64,000 bases of DNA from Hamadaea tsunoensis DSM 44101 (GCF_000428945.1 NZ_AUAX01000020.1:62001-126000), one strand, 5' to 3'. Counted from the first letter of the stretch, positions 1 through 8,059 are shown. The notes: a model not told the origin generated them from the letters alone. Numbers and translations are program-made.

Positions 1-334
1 CCGGCTCCTGGGCGAGGCCGCCCGCCAGCGAGGCGACGCCGAGCAGCGCCATCCCGAGCAGGAACAGCCGCCGGCGTCCGGCCAGGTCCGACACCCGCCC
101 GAAGAACAGCGTGAACCCGGCCGCGCACAAGGCGTACGCGGTGGCGATCCACTGCCAGGCGGCCGGGGCGAGGCCGGTGTCGCGGCCGATCCCCGGCAGC
201 GCGACGTTGAGGATGGAGAAGTCGACGGCCAGCGTGAAGCTAGCGGTCAGCAGGACGGCGAGGGCGATCCGGGCCCGCCGGTCGAGACGTGCCTCGGCGG
301 TCGGGGGCGTGGACGCCGTGATTGTTGCGGTCAT
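1..334 (-). CDS. MFS drug exporter, N-terminal part (cut by window edge)
   Basis: About 111 N-terminal residues are inside the window; the rest lies beyond position 1. The first membrane helix reads LAVDFSILNVALPGIG and the second starts WIATAYALCAAG. The loop after it is GRVSDLAGRRR, the motif A of major facilitator proteins. The D-S-I-x-N-V-A-L-P pattern in helix 1 is typical of the 14-helix DHA2 (EmrB/QacA) drug:proton antiporters in the cytoplasmic membrane. The start ATG (332-334) follows from the helix 1 position. The gene diverges from the XRE regulator at 437, which makes that regulator its likely controller. The substrate cannot be told. Confidence 0.85.
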   Translation of the reverse strand, partial: MTATITASTPPTAEARLDRRARIALAVLLTASFTLAVDFSILNVALPGIGRDTGLAPAAWQWIATAYALCAAGFTLFFGRVSDLAGRRRLFLLGMALLGVASLAGGLAQEP

Positions 335-373
335 GATCTCCACGTTCGCCGTGACCGCCGGGCCGAGCCAGAT

Positions 374-399
374 CCCTGCGTTGCCTACCAACGGCAGGG
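374..399. promoter_or_regulatory. Imperfect inverted repeat in the MFS/XRE divergent promoter
   Basis: CCCTGCGTTG (374-383) and CAACGGCAGGG (389-399) form an inverted repeat with a one-base bulge in the 102-bp gap between the divergent exporter and regulator genes. This is a plausible operator for the XRE protein; no binding data are implied. Confidence 0.35.
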
Positions 400-436
400 T
401 CAGGCTGTCCGGCCGCGGCCGAGGCACAATCGGATC

Positions 437-1348
437 ATGAACATCCCCGAGACCGGCGACCTGGGCGAGTTCCTGCGTACCCGCCGCGCCGCACTGACCC
501 CCGCGGACGCCGGCCTGACCAGCTACGGGCGCCGGCGCGTACCGGGGCTGCGGCGGGAGGAGCTGGCCCAGCTGGCCGGCATCTCGATCGCGTACTACAC
601 ACGGCTGGAACAGGGGCAGTCGACGGGCGCGTCCGACTCGATCATCGAGGCGCTCGCCCGGGCTCTGCGGCTGCGCGACGACGAGCGGGCCCACCTGTAC
701 GACCTGGCCCGGCCGCGGCCGGCCGCCCGCCGCCGGGCACCCCGGGCCGAGCACGCGACCACGGCCGGGCGGCAGCTGCTGGCGGCGATGGACGGCGTAC
801 CGGCGGTCCTGGTCGACCCGCGCAACGACGTGCTCGCCTGGAACCGGCTCGGGCACGCGCTGCTCGCCGGCCACCTGCCGGCCGACGCCCCGGCCCGGCC
901 GGCCGACCGGCCCAACCTCACCCGCCTGCTGTTCCTCGACCGGCACACGCGGGAACTGCACCGCGCCTGGAGCGAGGAGGCCGCGCTGGCCGTCGCCTCG
1001 CTCCGGTTCGTCGCCGCCCAGCAGCCCGACGACCGGGCGCTCAGCGACCTGATCGGCGAGCTGACCGTCAAGAGCCCGGAGTTCGCCGGGCTGTGGGCGA
1101 AGCACGCGGTACGCCTGTGCACCAGCGGGGTCAAGCGGCTGCACCATCCGGAGGTCGGCGACCTCGACCTCGACTTCCAGGTGCTGCACCTGCCCGACAC
1201 CGGCGGACAGCGGATCGTGACCCACACCGCCGCGCCGGACAGCGGATCGGCGTACGCGCTCGCCCTGCTCGCCCAGACCCTCCCGGCGGCGCGGAAGAGT
1301 TCGCCGCGGGATGTCGAGAACGCCCGCGACGTTCCGACCTCTCTGTGA
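437..1348 (+). CDS. XRE-family regulator with MmyB-like ligand-binding domain
   Basis: 303 residues. Residues about 10-75 form an XRE helix-turn-helix with the signature VPGLRREELAQLAGIS followed by YYTRLEQG, seen in actinobacterial MmyB-type regulators. Residues about 105-285 match the PAS-like MmyB ligand-binding domain (for example VLAWNRLGHALL). Such proteins usually repress or activate an adjacent redox enzyme or exporter in response to a small ligand. Here the divergent neighbour is an MFS exporter, and a DHFR-like reductase follows after 43 bp on the same strand. The ATG at 437 is close after the putative operator. The family call is firm; the ligand is unknown. Confidence 0.9.
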   Translation: MNIPETGDLGEFLRTRRAALTPADAGLTSYGRRRVPGLRREELAQLAGISIAYYTRLEQGQSTGASDSIIEALARALRLRDDERAHLYDLARPRPAARRRAPRAEHATTAGRQLLAAMDGVPAVLVDPRNDVLAWNRLGHALLAGHLPADAPARPADRPNLTRLLFLDRHTRELHRAWSEEAALAVASLRFVAAQQPDDRALSDLIGELTVKSPEFAGLWAKHAVRLCTSGVKRLHHPEVGDLDLDFQVLHLPDTGGQRIVTHTAAPDSGSAYALALLAQTLPAARKSSPRDVENARDVPTSL

Positions 1349-1391
1349 AGGTGGCCTTGACGGCAAGGCCACCGACGCGAAGGAGCATGGG

Positions 1392-1961
1392 ATGCGGAAG
1401 ATCATCTACTGGGTGCACACCTCCGTCGACGGGTTCATCGACGGCCCGAACGGCGAGTTCGACTGGGCGGCGCTCAGCCCGGAGCTGGCCGCGTACTCGG
1501 AGAAGTTGTCGGGACGCTCGGACACACTGCTGTTCGGCCGGCCCGCGTGGGACATGATGGTCGACTTCTGGCCCACGGCCGAGCAGGCCGCGCCGGACGA
1601 CCCGCACGTCGCCGTGTTCGCGCCCTACTGGCGGGCCACCCCGAAGGTGGTCGTTTCCCGCAGCCATCCCGGCGACGACTGGACGTCCGAGGTGATCCGG
1701 GAAGACCTCGCCGGGCGGATCGCGGAGCTGAAGGCCCGCCCGGGTGCCGACATCCTGCTGATCGGGGGCGCGATCCTGGCCGCGGCGCTCACGGCGGCCG
1801 GGCTGATCGACGAGTACCACATCGCGGTGCATCCGGTCGTGCTCGGCGGCGGACGGCGGGTGTTCGCGTCGCCCGCGGAGCGGGTGAACCTGCGCCTCGT
1901 CGAGGTACGCCCCGTGGACGGCCGTGTCGTCGTCCAGCACTACGCACCGGTGCGGTCCTGA
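1392..1961 (+). CDS. Dihydrofolate reductase family protein (RibD C-terminal type)
   Basis: 189 residues. The start MRKIIYWVHTSVDGFIDGP is the standard N-terminus of the YyaP/RibD-C family, with G-R-P-A-W-D in the middle and LLIGGAILAAAL near the C-terminal nucleotide-binding part. Members are NADPH-dependent reductases; most actinobacterial paralogues have no known substrate. ATG 1392 is preceded by AAGGAG (about 1380-1385) at good spacing, so I prefer it to the in-frame ATG at 1311, which overlaps the regulator gene. It probably shares a transcript with the XRE gene. Confidence 0.88.
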   Translation: MRKIIYWVHTSVDGFIDGPNGEFDWAALSPELAAYSEKLSGRSDTLLFGRPAWDMMVDFWPTAEQAAPDDPHVAVFAPYWRATPKVVVSRSHPGDDWTSEVIREDLAGRIAELKARPGADILLIGGAILAAALTAAGLIDEYHIAVHPVVLGGGRRVFASPAERVNLRLVEVRPVDGRVVVQHYAPVRS

Positions 1962-1974
1962 GGGTACCGGGATC

Positions 1975-2517
1975 TCACTGCGCGACCGGGATGACCGGCG
2001 TGCCCGGATGGCGGAGCCCGCGCAGGACGCCGTGCCGCTTGAGGGCGTGGAGGAGCCGGCGAACATCCTTTTTGGACAGAAGGGTGGCGCCGCCTGTGAC
2101 CAGTCCCAGGCGGCGCCCGGCCACTGCGCTGTCGACAACCTTCCAAAGAGTGGTACGCGTACGCGGCGAGCCGAGGATCCGCGCGACCTCCTCGGCCACG
2201 GCGGGATCGAGGACGGCCGACCGGATCGCGGCGGCGAGGGCGGGCCGGTCGGGGAGCGCCGCGACGACGGCCTCCGCGATCTCCGCCCGGAAGGTGCCGT
2301 CGGCGAGCAGGAGCAGGACCGCGTCGCGGATGGAGTCGGTCTCCGACGCGGTCCGCACCAGGTCCAGCAGGCGACGCGTGGTCTCATCGGACGCGTCGGT
2401 GGCGAGGGCCGTGAGCAGGCCGGCGATCTCGTCGAGGTCGATCAGGTCCGCGAGGGCGTCGCGGAACGCGGGCAGTTGCCAGGCCGACAGCAGGGCACGG
2501 GCGAGATGGGGGTCCAC
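1975..2517 (-). CDS. Hypothetical all-helical protein
   Basis: 180 residues, not recognised. The sequence is rich in Leu, Ala, Asp and Arg and reads as a chain of short amphipathic helices with HEAT/TetR-C-like patterns such as LLTALATDASDETTRRLLDL and VARILGSPRTRTTL. There is no signal peptide or membrane helix; the C-terminus is basic (LLSKKDVRRLL). The start lies 9 bp after the stop of the LysR gene at 2527, so the two are probably co-transcribed. No function is proposed. Confidence 0.6.
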   Translation of the reverse strand: MDPHLARALLSAWQLPAFRDALADLIDLDEIAGLLTALATDASDETTRRLLDLVRTASETDSIRDAVLLLLADGTFRAEIAEAVVAALPDRPALAAAIRSAVLDPAVAEEVARILGSPRTRTTLWKVVDSAVAGRRLGLVTGGATLLSKKDVRRLLHALKRHGVLRGLRHPGTPVIPVAQ

Positions 2518-2526
2518 GGGCCGCCC

Positions 2527-3390
2527 TTACCCACGCTCGCCGCCCTGGTACGCGGCCGTCACCAGGTCCAGCAGTTCGGCCAGGTACGCGGGCGGGTCGG
2601 CCCGCCACCAGCCGAGCGCGACGGTGATCGGCGGCGCGTCGGCCACCGGCCGGTACGCCACCCCCGGTCGCGGGTTCTGCTGCGCGGTCGCCTGCGCGGT
2701 GAGGCCGACGGCCTGCCCGGCCGCGATGAGGGTCAACCATTCGTCGAGGCCGTGCGTACGCCGGACCCGGGGCGGCTCGTCCGGCGGCCACAGGTCCAAT
2801 GTGGTGGTTCCGGTCCGGCTGTCGATCGCGACCGTGTAGCGGGCCAGGTCGGCGAGGCGTACCGAGCGGCGGCGGGCCAGCGGATTGTCCCCGGCGACCG
2901 CGGCGTACCGGGGTTCGGTGCCGACCGCCGCCGTGGCGAACCGGGGATCGTCGAGCGGACGCCGGAGCACCGCGATGTCGGCCAGCCCCTCGCCCAGCCC
3001 CGCGTTGACGCTGTTGGCCTGCACGAACACCAGCGGTACGCCGGGATGCGCGGCCGCCCACTCCTTCTGTACGCGGCGGGTGTGCCGGCCGAGCGCCGCC
3101 CACGCGTACCCGACGCGCAGTTCGGTCTGGGTCTGCTCGACGACCTGGCGCAGCCGGGCGGTCTCCGTGACGATCCGGCGTACGCTCGCCACCGCCCGCG
3201 TACCCGCCGGGGTCAGGGCGACATGCCGGGTGGTGCGGCGGAGCAGGCGTACACCCAGAGCTTCTTCGAGAGCGGCGACGGCGCGGGAGACGGACGCCTG
3301 GGTGATGCCCAGGGCGGTGGCCGCTTCGGTGAAGCTGCCGGCGTCGACGACGGCGAGGAAGGCGCGCAGGTGGCGCAGCTCGACATCCAT
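2527..3390 (-). CDS. LysR-family transcriptional regulator
   Basis: 287 residues. Residues 1-65 are a LysR winged helix-turn-helix (ELRHLRAFLAVVDAGSFTEA, then LGITQASVSRAVAALE and LGVRLLRRTTR). The remainder is a type 2 periplasmic-binding-like effector domain (LRVGYAWAALG, LADIAVLRRPL). It diverges from the EamA transporter at 3459 with a 68-bp gap, the usual arrangement in which LysR proteins control the neighbour. A perfect T-N11-A palindrome overlaps its own start codon, which suggests autorepression. The effector may be the exported metabolite. Confidence 0.93.
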   Translation of the reverse strand: MDVELRHLRAFLAVVDAGSFTEAATALGITQASVSRAVAALEEALGVRLLRRTTRHVALTPAGTRAVASVRRIVTETARLRQVVEQTQTELRVGYAWAALGRHTRRVQKEWAAAHPGVPLVFVQANSVNAGLGEGLADIAVLRRPLDDPRFATAAVGTEPRYAAVAGDNPLARRRSVRLADLARYTVAIDSRTGTTTLDLWPPDEPPRVRRTHGLDEWLTLIAAGQAVGLTAQATAQQNPRPGVAYRPVADAPPITVALGWWRADPPAYLAELLDLVTAAYQGGERG

Positions 3391-3403
3391 ACGTTCAGCG
3401 TAT
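3389..3403. promoter_or_regulatory. T-N11-A palindrome, putative LysR box
   Basis: ATACGTTCAGCGTAT: perfect 5-bp arms around a 5-bp spacer, fitting the LysR T-N11-A rule. It covers the start codon of the LysR gene (3388-3390), so binding would block its expression. A second CGTAT lies about 20 bp downstream. Confidence 0.5.
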
Positions 3404-3458
3404 AAGTCTTGCGGCTCGCGTATTTCTCCGCACCGCCCGGCCGGCCGAGACTGGGTGG

Positions 3459-4415
3459 GTGATCCAGCGCAACCGCGGCTCCGTGATCGCCGGGTCGGCG
3501 ACGATGATCGGCAGCGGCGTCAGCAACCAGATCGGCGCGGCCGTCGGTGCCCACGCCTTCGGCGCGATCGGACCGGCCGGCGTCGTGGCCGTACGCCAGT
3601 TCGTCGCGCTCGCCGTCCTCCTCCCGCTCGCCCGGCCGAACTTCCGCCGCTTCACGTGGGCGCAGTGGTGGCCGACGCTCACCCTCGGCGTGGTCTTCGC
3701 CGTCATGAACCTCAGCCTCTACTTCGCCATCAGCCGCATCGGCCTCGGCCTCGCCGTCACGCTGGAGTTCCTCGGCCCGCTCGGCGTCGCGCTGGCCGGT
3801 ACGCGTACGCGCCCGGACCTGCTGTGCGCCCTCGGGGCGGCGGCCGGCGTCTACATCCTCGTCCTGCCGAGCGCCGCCAGCGACTACCTCGGCCTCGGCT
3901 CGGCCGTGCTCGCGGCGGGCTGCTGGGCGGCGTACATCCTGCTCAACCGGCTGCTCGGGCAACGACTGCCCGGCCTGCAGGCGCCGGCGGCGGCGACCGC
4001 CGTCTCCGCCCTGCTCTACGTCCCCGTCGCGGCCGTCATCGTCGCGCACGGCCGCTTCGGCTGGCTCCCTCTGCTGTACGCGGTCGGTGCCGGCCTGTTC
4101 AGCTCGGCGATCCCGTACGCGGCGGACCTGGTGTCCCTGCGGCGCGTACCGGTGCGGTTCTTCGGGGTGTTCATGAGCATCCACCCGGTGCTCGCCGCGC
4201 TCTCCGGCCTCGTCCTGCTGGGGCAGCGGCTCGGCCTGCACGAGTGGGCGGGGATCGTGGTGGTCGCCGGAGTGAACGCGATCGCGGTGCTCGCGGCATC
4301 CCGGCGACCATTCCTCCCAAGTAAAGATCAAATTCAGGTCCCGGGTTCGTCGATCTCACCTCCGCTCCTTGCGCGGGAGACCGTTCCGGCGCGGGGCGCC
4401 TCCACTGCCACCTGA
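3459..4415 (+). CDS. EamA-family transporter (RhtA-like), C-terminus encoded by a repeat
   Basis: 318 residues with ten predicted membrane helices in two EamA repeats, resembling RhtA-type amino-acid/metabolite exporters (SNQIGAAVGAHAFGAIG near the N-terminus, GLGLAVTLEFLGPLGVALAG in the middle, EWAGIVVVAGVNAIAVLAA in the last helix). GTG 3459 gives a normal N-terminus. The fold is complete at about residue 287. The last 30 or so residues (PSKDQIQVPGSS onward) are encoded by the 3'-end repeat that starts at 4340, so the original stop may have been lost to the repeat. Divergent from and probably regulated by the LysR gene. Confidence 0.9.
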   Translation: MIQRNRGSVIAGSATMIGSGVSNQIGAAVGAHAFGAIGPAGVVAVRQFVALAVLLPLARPNFRRFTWAQWWPTLTLGVVFAVMNLSLYFAISRIGLGLAVTLEFLGPLGVALAGTRTRPDLLCALGAAAGVYILVLPSAASDYLGLGSAVLAAGCWAAYILLNRLLGQRLPGLQAPAAATAVSALLYVPVAAVIVAHGRFGWLPLLYAVGAGLFSSAIPYAADLVSLRRVPVRFFGVFMSIHPVLAALSGLVLLGQRLGLHEWAGIVVVAGVNAIAVLAASRRPFLPSKDQIQVPGSSISPPLLARETVPARGASTAT

Positions 4416-4497
4416 GTGGGGCGACGCATCGTTCACCGCCGCCCAGTCACCCTTTCACCCCTGCGCCCTGGCCTTTGTCGCGACTGTCCGATATGGC
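4340..4497 (+). repeat. 3'-end repeat element, copy 1, ending in the TTTGTCGCGACTG box
   Basis: Begins CCCGGGTTCGTCGATCTCAC, continues CTCCGCTCC and GAGACCGTTCCG, and ends with the 21-bp box at 4474-4494. Related copies are at 26434-26605, 27186-27407 (inverted) and 51136-51293 (inverted). The first 75 bp overlap the 3' end of the EamA coding region, including its stop codon. Confidence 0.85.
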
Positions 4498-4561
4498 GGT
4501 CTGGGCTCGCGTCGAGGCCCGACTGCTGCGTTCGAGGGCGGGGTGGCGGCTTCATATTTCT

Positions 4562-4707
4562 TGATCATTTACCGCTATGACGGCACTGCGGCGCTGACTC
4601 CCTTGATCAAATACCGTCTATCCGGCAGGGGAGCGCTCTCTTGCCGAATAGGCGGTATTGGATCAAGAAGATGGGCGCTGGGCTGCCGTAATAGCGGTAA
4701 ACGATCA
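4562..4707. repeat. Four-arm TGATC phased repeat, subfamily 2, copy 1
   Basis: Forward 24-bp arms at 4562-4585 and 4604-4627, inverted arms at 4642-4665 and 4684-4707. Arms read TGATC..TACCG..TAT..CGGCA. Outer pair 22/24 matching, inner pair 21/24. The centre contains GAGCGCTC. Arm starts are 42 bp apart on both sides and the whole is 146 bp. Homologue at 32365-32510. The region 4416-4937 between the convergent EamA and beta-propeller genes holds only these repeats; open frames there are not convincing genes. Confidence 0.85.
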
Positions 4708-4747
4708 CCCGTGGCAGGGTGCGGGGCTTGATTGCGAAGCGAATGTT

Positions 4748-4851
4748 TGATCAAGTTCCCGCCCGCTGCAGAAATCGGTCCGAATCCGCAGATCCAGGGA
4801 TCTTGATCAAGCAATGGAGATCCACTTACGCAGAATCCGGGCACTTGATCA
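4748..4851. repeat. Three-arm TGATC phased repeat, subfamily 6, copy 1
   Basis: TGATCA at 4748, inverted ends at 4809 and 4851. Inner distance 62 bp, outer step 42 bp, total 104 bp, as if the first forward arm of a four-arm element were missing. A matching copy with identical spacing is at 32552-32655, also directly after a subfamily 2 element. Confidence 0.7.
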
Positions 4852-4937
4852 TGAGGGCGGGGGTCGACGCGCGTACGCCCGGGCACTCGCGGTCGCCGTA
4901 CATCGGGCAAGATCGGCGGGCATCGGGGTGACGGGGG

Positions 4938-6074
4938 TTATGTCGGGGTGGTGGTGACGTATTGGATGTCGATGCCGGTGGTCGGGATCAGTTTCCGTTC
5001 CCTGCCCGCCACTGGGTCGATGCGGGCGATCCCGTTGAAGAAGTCGCCGTCGAGGACCCACAGCGTCCGCGCACCGGCGTACACGGCGAATGCGGGGTCG
5101 TCCTCCTCGGCGACCTCGACCGGTACGCGTGCCGTCGTACGCCCGGTCGTCAGGTCCAGGCGGTGCACCTCGTTGAGGCCGGAGATGCCGACCCACAGGC
5201 CCCCGTCGAGGACCGCGCTGGAGTCCGCGTAGTACTCGCCGACCTCGATGGGGGGACTGTCCAGCCCGGTTGCGCGTACGCGATGGATGTGATCGTCGTC
5301 GGCGATCCACAGGGTGTCGCCGACGGCGTGCAGGGCCCGGGCGGCCGCGCTGAGGTCCTGTGTGGAGCGATGGGCGCCGGTGACCGGGTCGAAGGACGAC
5401 AGCTGCCGGGCGGAGCCGGGGAGCGAGTAGAGCGCGGAGGTGGTGGCGGTGAGTTCCTCGACCTCGACGCCCACCGGGAGCGGGACGGACAGCGGCGCGG
5501 CACCGCCGGGATCGAGGCGTAGGAGCGTGCCCTCGCCGGCGAGCCACAGATGGCGCGCGGTCGCGGTCGCGGCGGTGGGGGCGAAGCCGGGCGGGAGGGG
5601 GGTGTGCCTGGTGCCGCCGGTCCGGTCGACGCGCCGGACGCCGCCGTGGTACGCGACCCACAGCGTGCCGTGCGCGGCGAGCGAGACCAGGCCGACGAGG
5701 TTCGCCGCACCGGGAAGCCGGGCCCGGCCGGTGATCCGCGCGGTGGCCGGGTCGACGGCGACGACGGCGCCGGTCTGGAACTCGTACGCCCAGAGCGCGG
5801 AGCCGGCGAAGAGTTCGGGCGCGCTGCGCTCGGGCAGCTTCATCTCCAGCGGAACCCGGGCCGACACCGTGTCCGTACGCGCGTCCAGCGCTTGAAGGAC
5901 GCCGTCCTCGCCGCAGATCCAGAGGGCCTCGCCGGCGGGCCGGAGTTCGTAGCCCGGGCCGGCGCCGGTGGCGTCGCCGAGGTGCGGCGCGGGCCGGTGC
6001 GGCAGGGGCGCGCAGCCGGTGAGGGAGACGGCCGCGATCCCCGCGGCCCGGACGAGCGCCCGCCGGGTGAGCAT
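4938..6074 (-). CDS. Lipoprotein beta-propeller of unknown function
   Basis: 378 residues. N-terminus MLTRRALVRAAGIAAVSLTGC is a lipoprotein signal with an RR pair (possibly Tat) and lipobox LTGC, so Cys21 would be lipidated and the protein anchored outside the membrane. The rest consists of repeated blades of the form LWVxxxxGVRRVDRTGG, LWLAGEGTLLRLDPG, LWIADDDHIHRV and LWVGISGLNEVHRLD, typical of YVTN/Vgb-like seven-blade propellers. It starts 4 bp after the stop of the ArsR-like gene at 6079, so both form one operon. The role may be sensing or binding at the cell surface; no catalytic signature is seen. Confidence 0.8.
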   Translation of the reverse strand: MLTRRALVRAAGIAAVSLTGCAPLPHRPAPHLGDATGAGPGYELRPAGEALWICGEDGVLQALDARTDTVSARVPLEMKLPERSAPELFAGSALWAYEFQTGAVVAVDPATARITGRARLPGAANLVGLVSLAAHGTLWVAYHGGVRRVDRTGGTRHTPLPPGFAPTAATATARHLWLAGEGTLLRLDPGGAAPLSVPLPVGVEVEELTATTSALYSLPGSARQLSSFDPVTGAHRSTQDLSAAARALHAVGDTLWIADDDHIHRVRATGLDSPPIEVGEYYADSSAVLDGGLWVGISGLNEVHRLDLTTGRTTARVPVEVAEEDDPAFAVYAGARTLWVLDGDFFNGIARIDPVAGRERKLIPTTGIDIQYVTTTPT

Positions 6075-6078
6075 CCGA

Positions 6079-6627
6079 TCAGGATAGTGACTCGTCCGCC
6101 GGCGCCTCGCTCGGGAAGAGGATCGGGCTGAGCAGGTAGCGGGCCCGGCCCGGGGTCGCCTTGTTGGCCAGCCGCGGCACGATGGCCGACCGCAGCTCGC
6201 GGATCAGCTCGTGCAGTTCCGCCTCGTCGAGCCAGACCGCGTGCTGCCGGTAGCCGACCGGATCGGCGGCCGGGTCGGCGTTCTCCCGGTCCAGGTACGC
6301 GTTGAACTCGGCGACCAGTGCCGCGACGGCGGCCGCGAACCCGCGCCGGTGATCGTCGGGCGTCAGGGTGCTCGCGAGGGCGGGGTCGATCCCGGCCCGG
6401 TCCTGGCGCAGGCGGTAGTGGCGTTCGACGGCCCCGCGTACGCGCCGTTCGCCGGCCACTTCGAGGACGCCGGCCCCGGCCAGCAGGTCGACGTGCCGGT
6501 ACACCATCGCCTTCGAGACGTCCGGCAGCAGGGCCGCCAGCTGGGTCGTGGTCAGCTGCCGGTCGCCGCGCAGCGCGTGCACGATCCGCAGGCGTACGGG
6601 GTGGCCGAGCAGCTCCAGCGTCTCCAT
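6079..6627 (-). CDS. ArsR-type winged-helix regulator
   Basis: 182 residues. The N-terminal 80 residues are a winged helix of the ArsR/HTH_20 type (LELLGHPVRLRIVHALRG, then QLAALLPDVSKAMVYRHVDLL and AGVLEVAGERRVRG). The C-terminal 90 residues resemble the helical part of YdfF-like regulators (FAAAVAALVAEFNAYLDRE). No metal-binding CxC motif is present, so metal sensing is unlikely. Divergent from the alpha/beta hydrolase at 6734 over a region with three tandem 20-bp repeats that are its probable operator. The lipoprotein propeller follows in the same transcript. Confidence 0.85.
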   Translation of the reverse strand: METLELLGHPVRLRIVHALRGDRQLTTTQLAALLPDVSKAMVYRHVDLLAGAGVLEVAGERRVRGAVERHYRLRQDRAGIDPALASTLTPDDHRRGFAAAVAALVAEFNAYLDRENADPAADPVGYRQHAVWLDEAELHELIRELRSAIVPRLANKATPGRARYLLSPILFPSEAPADESLS

Positions 6628-6649
6628 GGCTCAACTATCTCATGCTGTG

Positions 6650-6720
6650 CTACCGTTCGCAGAATCTGAGAACGGGTAGTGGAATCTCAGAACGGATAGT
6701 GGAATCTCGGAACGACAGTC
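6650..6720. promoter_or_regulatory. Three tandem 20-bp repeats between divergent genes, putative operator
   Basis: Units at 6661-6680, 6681-6700 and 6701-6720 share the core GAATCTCAGAACGGATAGT with a few changes. CTACCGTTC at 6650-6658 is the inverted partner of the GAACGGGTAG in unit 1. They occupy most of the 106-bp gap between the ArsR-like regulator and the hydrolase gene. The exact 20-bp period places repeats about two helical turns apart. Confidence 0.6.
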
Positions 6721-6733
6721 ACTGGGGGACGGG

Positions 6734-8005
6734 ATGGCATCGGATCCGGCGTACGTCGCCGCGCACGTGGCCGAGCTGGCGGTCGAGGGGCGCTTCGCCG
6801 ACATCGCGGCTCTGTTCGCGCCGCCGTTGCGGGCCGCCGTGTCCGAGGAGACCCTGCGTACGGTGTGGACGGCGGAGGCGGCGAAGGCCGGGCCGGGACT
6901 CGCCGCCGGGACGCCGGTGGCCGAGCCGCTCGACGGCCGCGTCCGGTTCCACGTGCCGGTCGACGGTGAGCGCGGCGGGTTCACGCTCGTGCTCTCCGCC
7001 GACGACACCGGGCTGGTCCAGGGCCTGCGCCTCGCCCCGCCGATGGGGGAGAGCTGGCAGCCGCCGGACTACGCGAAGCCCGGCCGGTTCACCGAGCGCG
7101 AGGCCGTCTTCGCGAACGCGCCCGGCACGCTCACCCTCCCGAAGTCCCCGGCCGGCCCGGCCGTCGTGCTGCTCGCCGGGGCCGGGCCGTTCGACCGCGA
7201 CGGCACCGCCGGACCCAACAAGCCCCTGAAGGACCTGGCCTGGGGCCTCGCGAGCCGCGGCATCACCGTCGCCCGCTTCGACAAGGCCGCCGCGCCCGCC
7301 ACGAGCATGACCGACGAGTACGCGTACCCCGCCCTCGCCGCCGTCGGACAGCTCCGGCGTACGTCCGGTGTGGACGCCGGACGGATCTTCCTGGCCGGCC
7401 ACAGCGGCGGCGGCCGGACGGCTCCCCGGATCGCGGCCGCGGATCCCGGTGTCGCGGGCGCGATCCTGCTCGCCGCCGACGCCGTCCCGCTCCCCGCCGC
7501 CGCCGTACGCGTCGCCCGCCACCTCGCGGCTCTCGACCCGGCCGCGGAGCGGACCGCCGAGCTGCTCGCCCGCCAGGCTGCGGCCGTCGAGGACCCGGCC
7601 CTGACGGCGGCCACCCCGGCCGCCGAGCTGCTGTTCGGCTGGCCGGCCGCGTACTGGCTGGAACTGCGGGCGTACGACCAGGTGGCGACGGCCGCGGGAC
7701 TCGGCCGGCCGCTGCTCGTCCTGCAGGGCGGCCGCGACTACCAGGTGACCGTGGCCGACGACCTCGCCCGGTGGCGCGCGGGACTCGCGGGCCGATCGGA
7801 CGTGACGATCCGGGTCATCGAAGCCGACGACCACATGTTCTTCCCGGGAACCGGGGCGTCCGCTCCGGCCGACTACGCCCGGCCGCAACACGTGGACCGG
7901 GAGGTCGTCGAGGCGATCGTGGGCTGGCTCGCGCCTGCCCGACGTGGCCTCCTGAGCCGTCTGCTCGCTGCGAAGATCCCGTTTGGATCAGGTTTTCGCA
8001 CGTAA
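6734..8005 (+). CDS. Alpha/beta hydrolase with N-terminal DUF3887-like domain
   Basis: 423 residues. Residues 1-110 resemble DUF3887 (ADIAALFAPPLRAAVSEETL). Residues 130-410 form an alpha/beta hydrolase: oxyanion region VVLLAGAGPFDRDG, nucleophile Ser224 in AGHSGGG, and late catalytic His367 in EADDHMFF. There is no signal peptide, so it is probably cytoplasmic. ATG 6734 follows GGGGGACGGG. The last 13 or so residues (KIPFGSGFRT at the end) are translated from the left arm of the palindrome at 7973. Expression is probably controlled by the divergent ArsR-like regulator. The substrate is unknown; a thioesterase or peptidase-like esterase role is possible. Confidence 0.88.
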   Translation: MASDPAYVAAHVAELAVEGRFADIAALFAPPLRAAVSEETLRTVWTAEAAKAGPGLAAGTPVAEPLDGRVRFHVPVDGERGGFTLVLSADDTGLVQGLRLAPPMGESWQPPDYAKPGRFTEREAVFANAPGTLTLPKSPAGPAVVLLAGAGPFDRDGTAGPNKPLKDLAWGLASRGITVARFDKAAAPATSMTDEYAYPALAAVGQLRRTSGVDAGRIFLAGHSGGGRTAPRIAAADPGVAGAILLAADAVPLPAAAVRVARHLAALDPAAERTAELLARQAAAVEDPALTAATPAAELLFGWPAAYWLELRAYDQVATAAGLGRPLLVLQGGRDYQVTVADDLARWRAGLAGRSDVTIRVIEADDHMFFPGTGASAPADYARPQHVDREVVEAIVGWLAPARRGLLSRLLAAKIPFGSGFRT

Positions 8006-8051
8006 TCATGGCCCAAGATTCGGGTGATATCCCTGATCCAAACGGGATCTT
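7973..8051. repeat. Long palindromic repeat, copy 1 (20-bp perfect arms)
   Basis: AAGATCCCGTTTGGATCAGG (7973-7992) is perfectly inverted at 8032-8051. The interior has decayed on the left side relative to the copies at 42126 and 44355. It lies between the convergent hydrolase and SUFU genes, and the hydrolase stop codon is inside it. It could act as a bidirectional terminator, but no U-tract follows either arm. Confidence 0.85.
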
Positions 8052-8059
8052 GGGACCGC

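Noticed and set aside
4369-4731. Open frame of 120 codons over the repeat region after EamA
   Set aside because: It consists of repeat DNA with no family match; the same repeats at other places are not open in the same frame, and there is no ribosome site.
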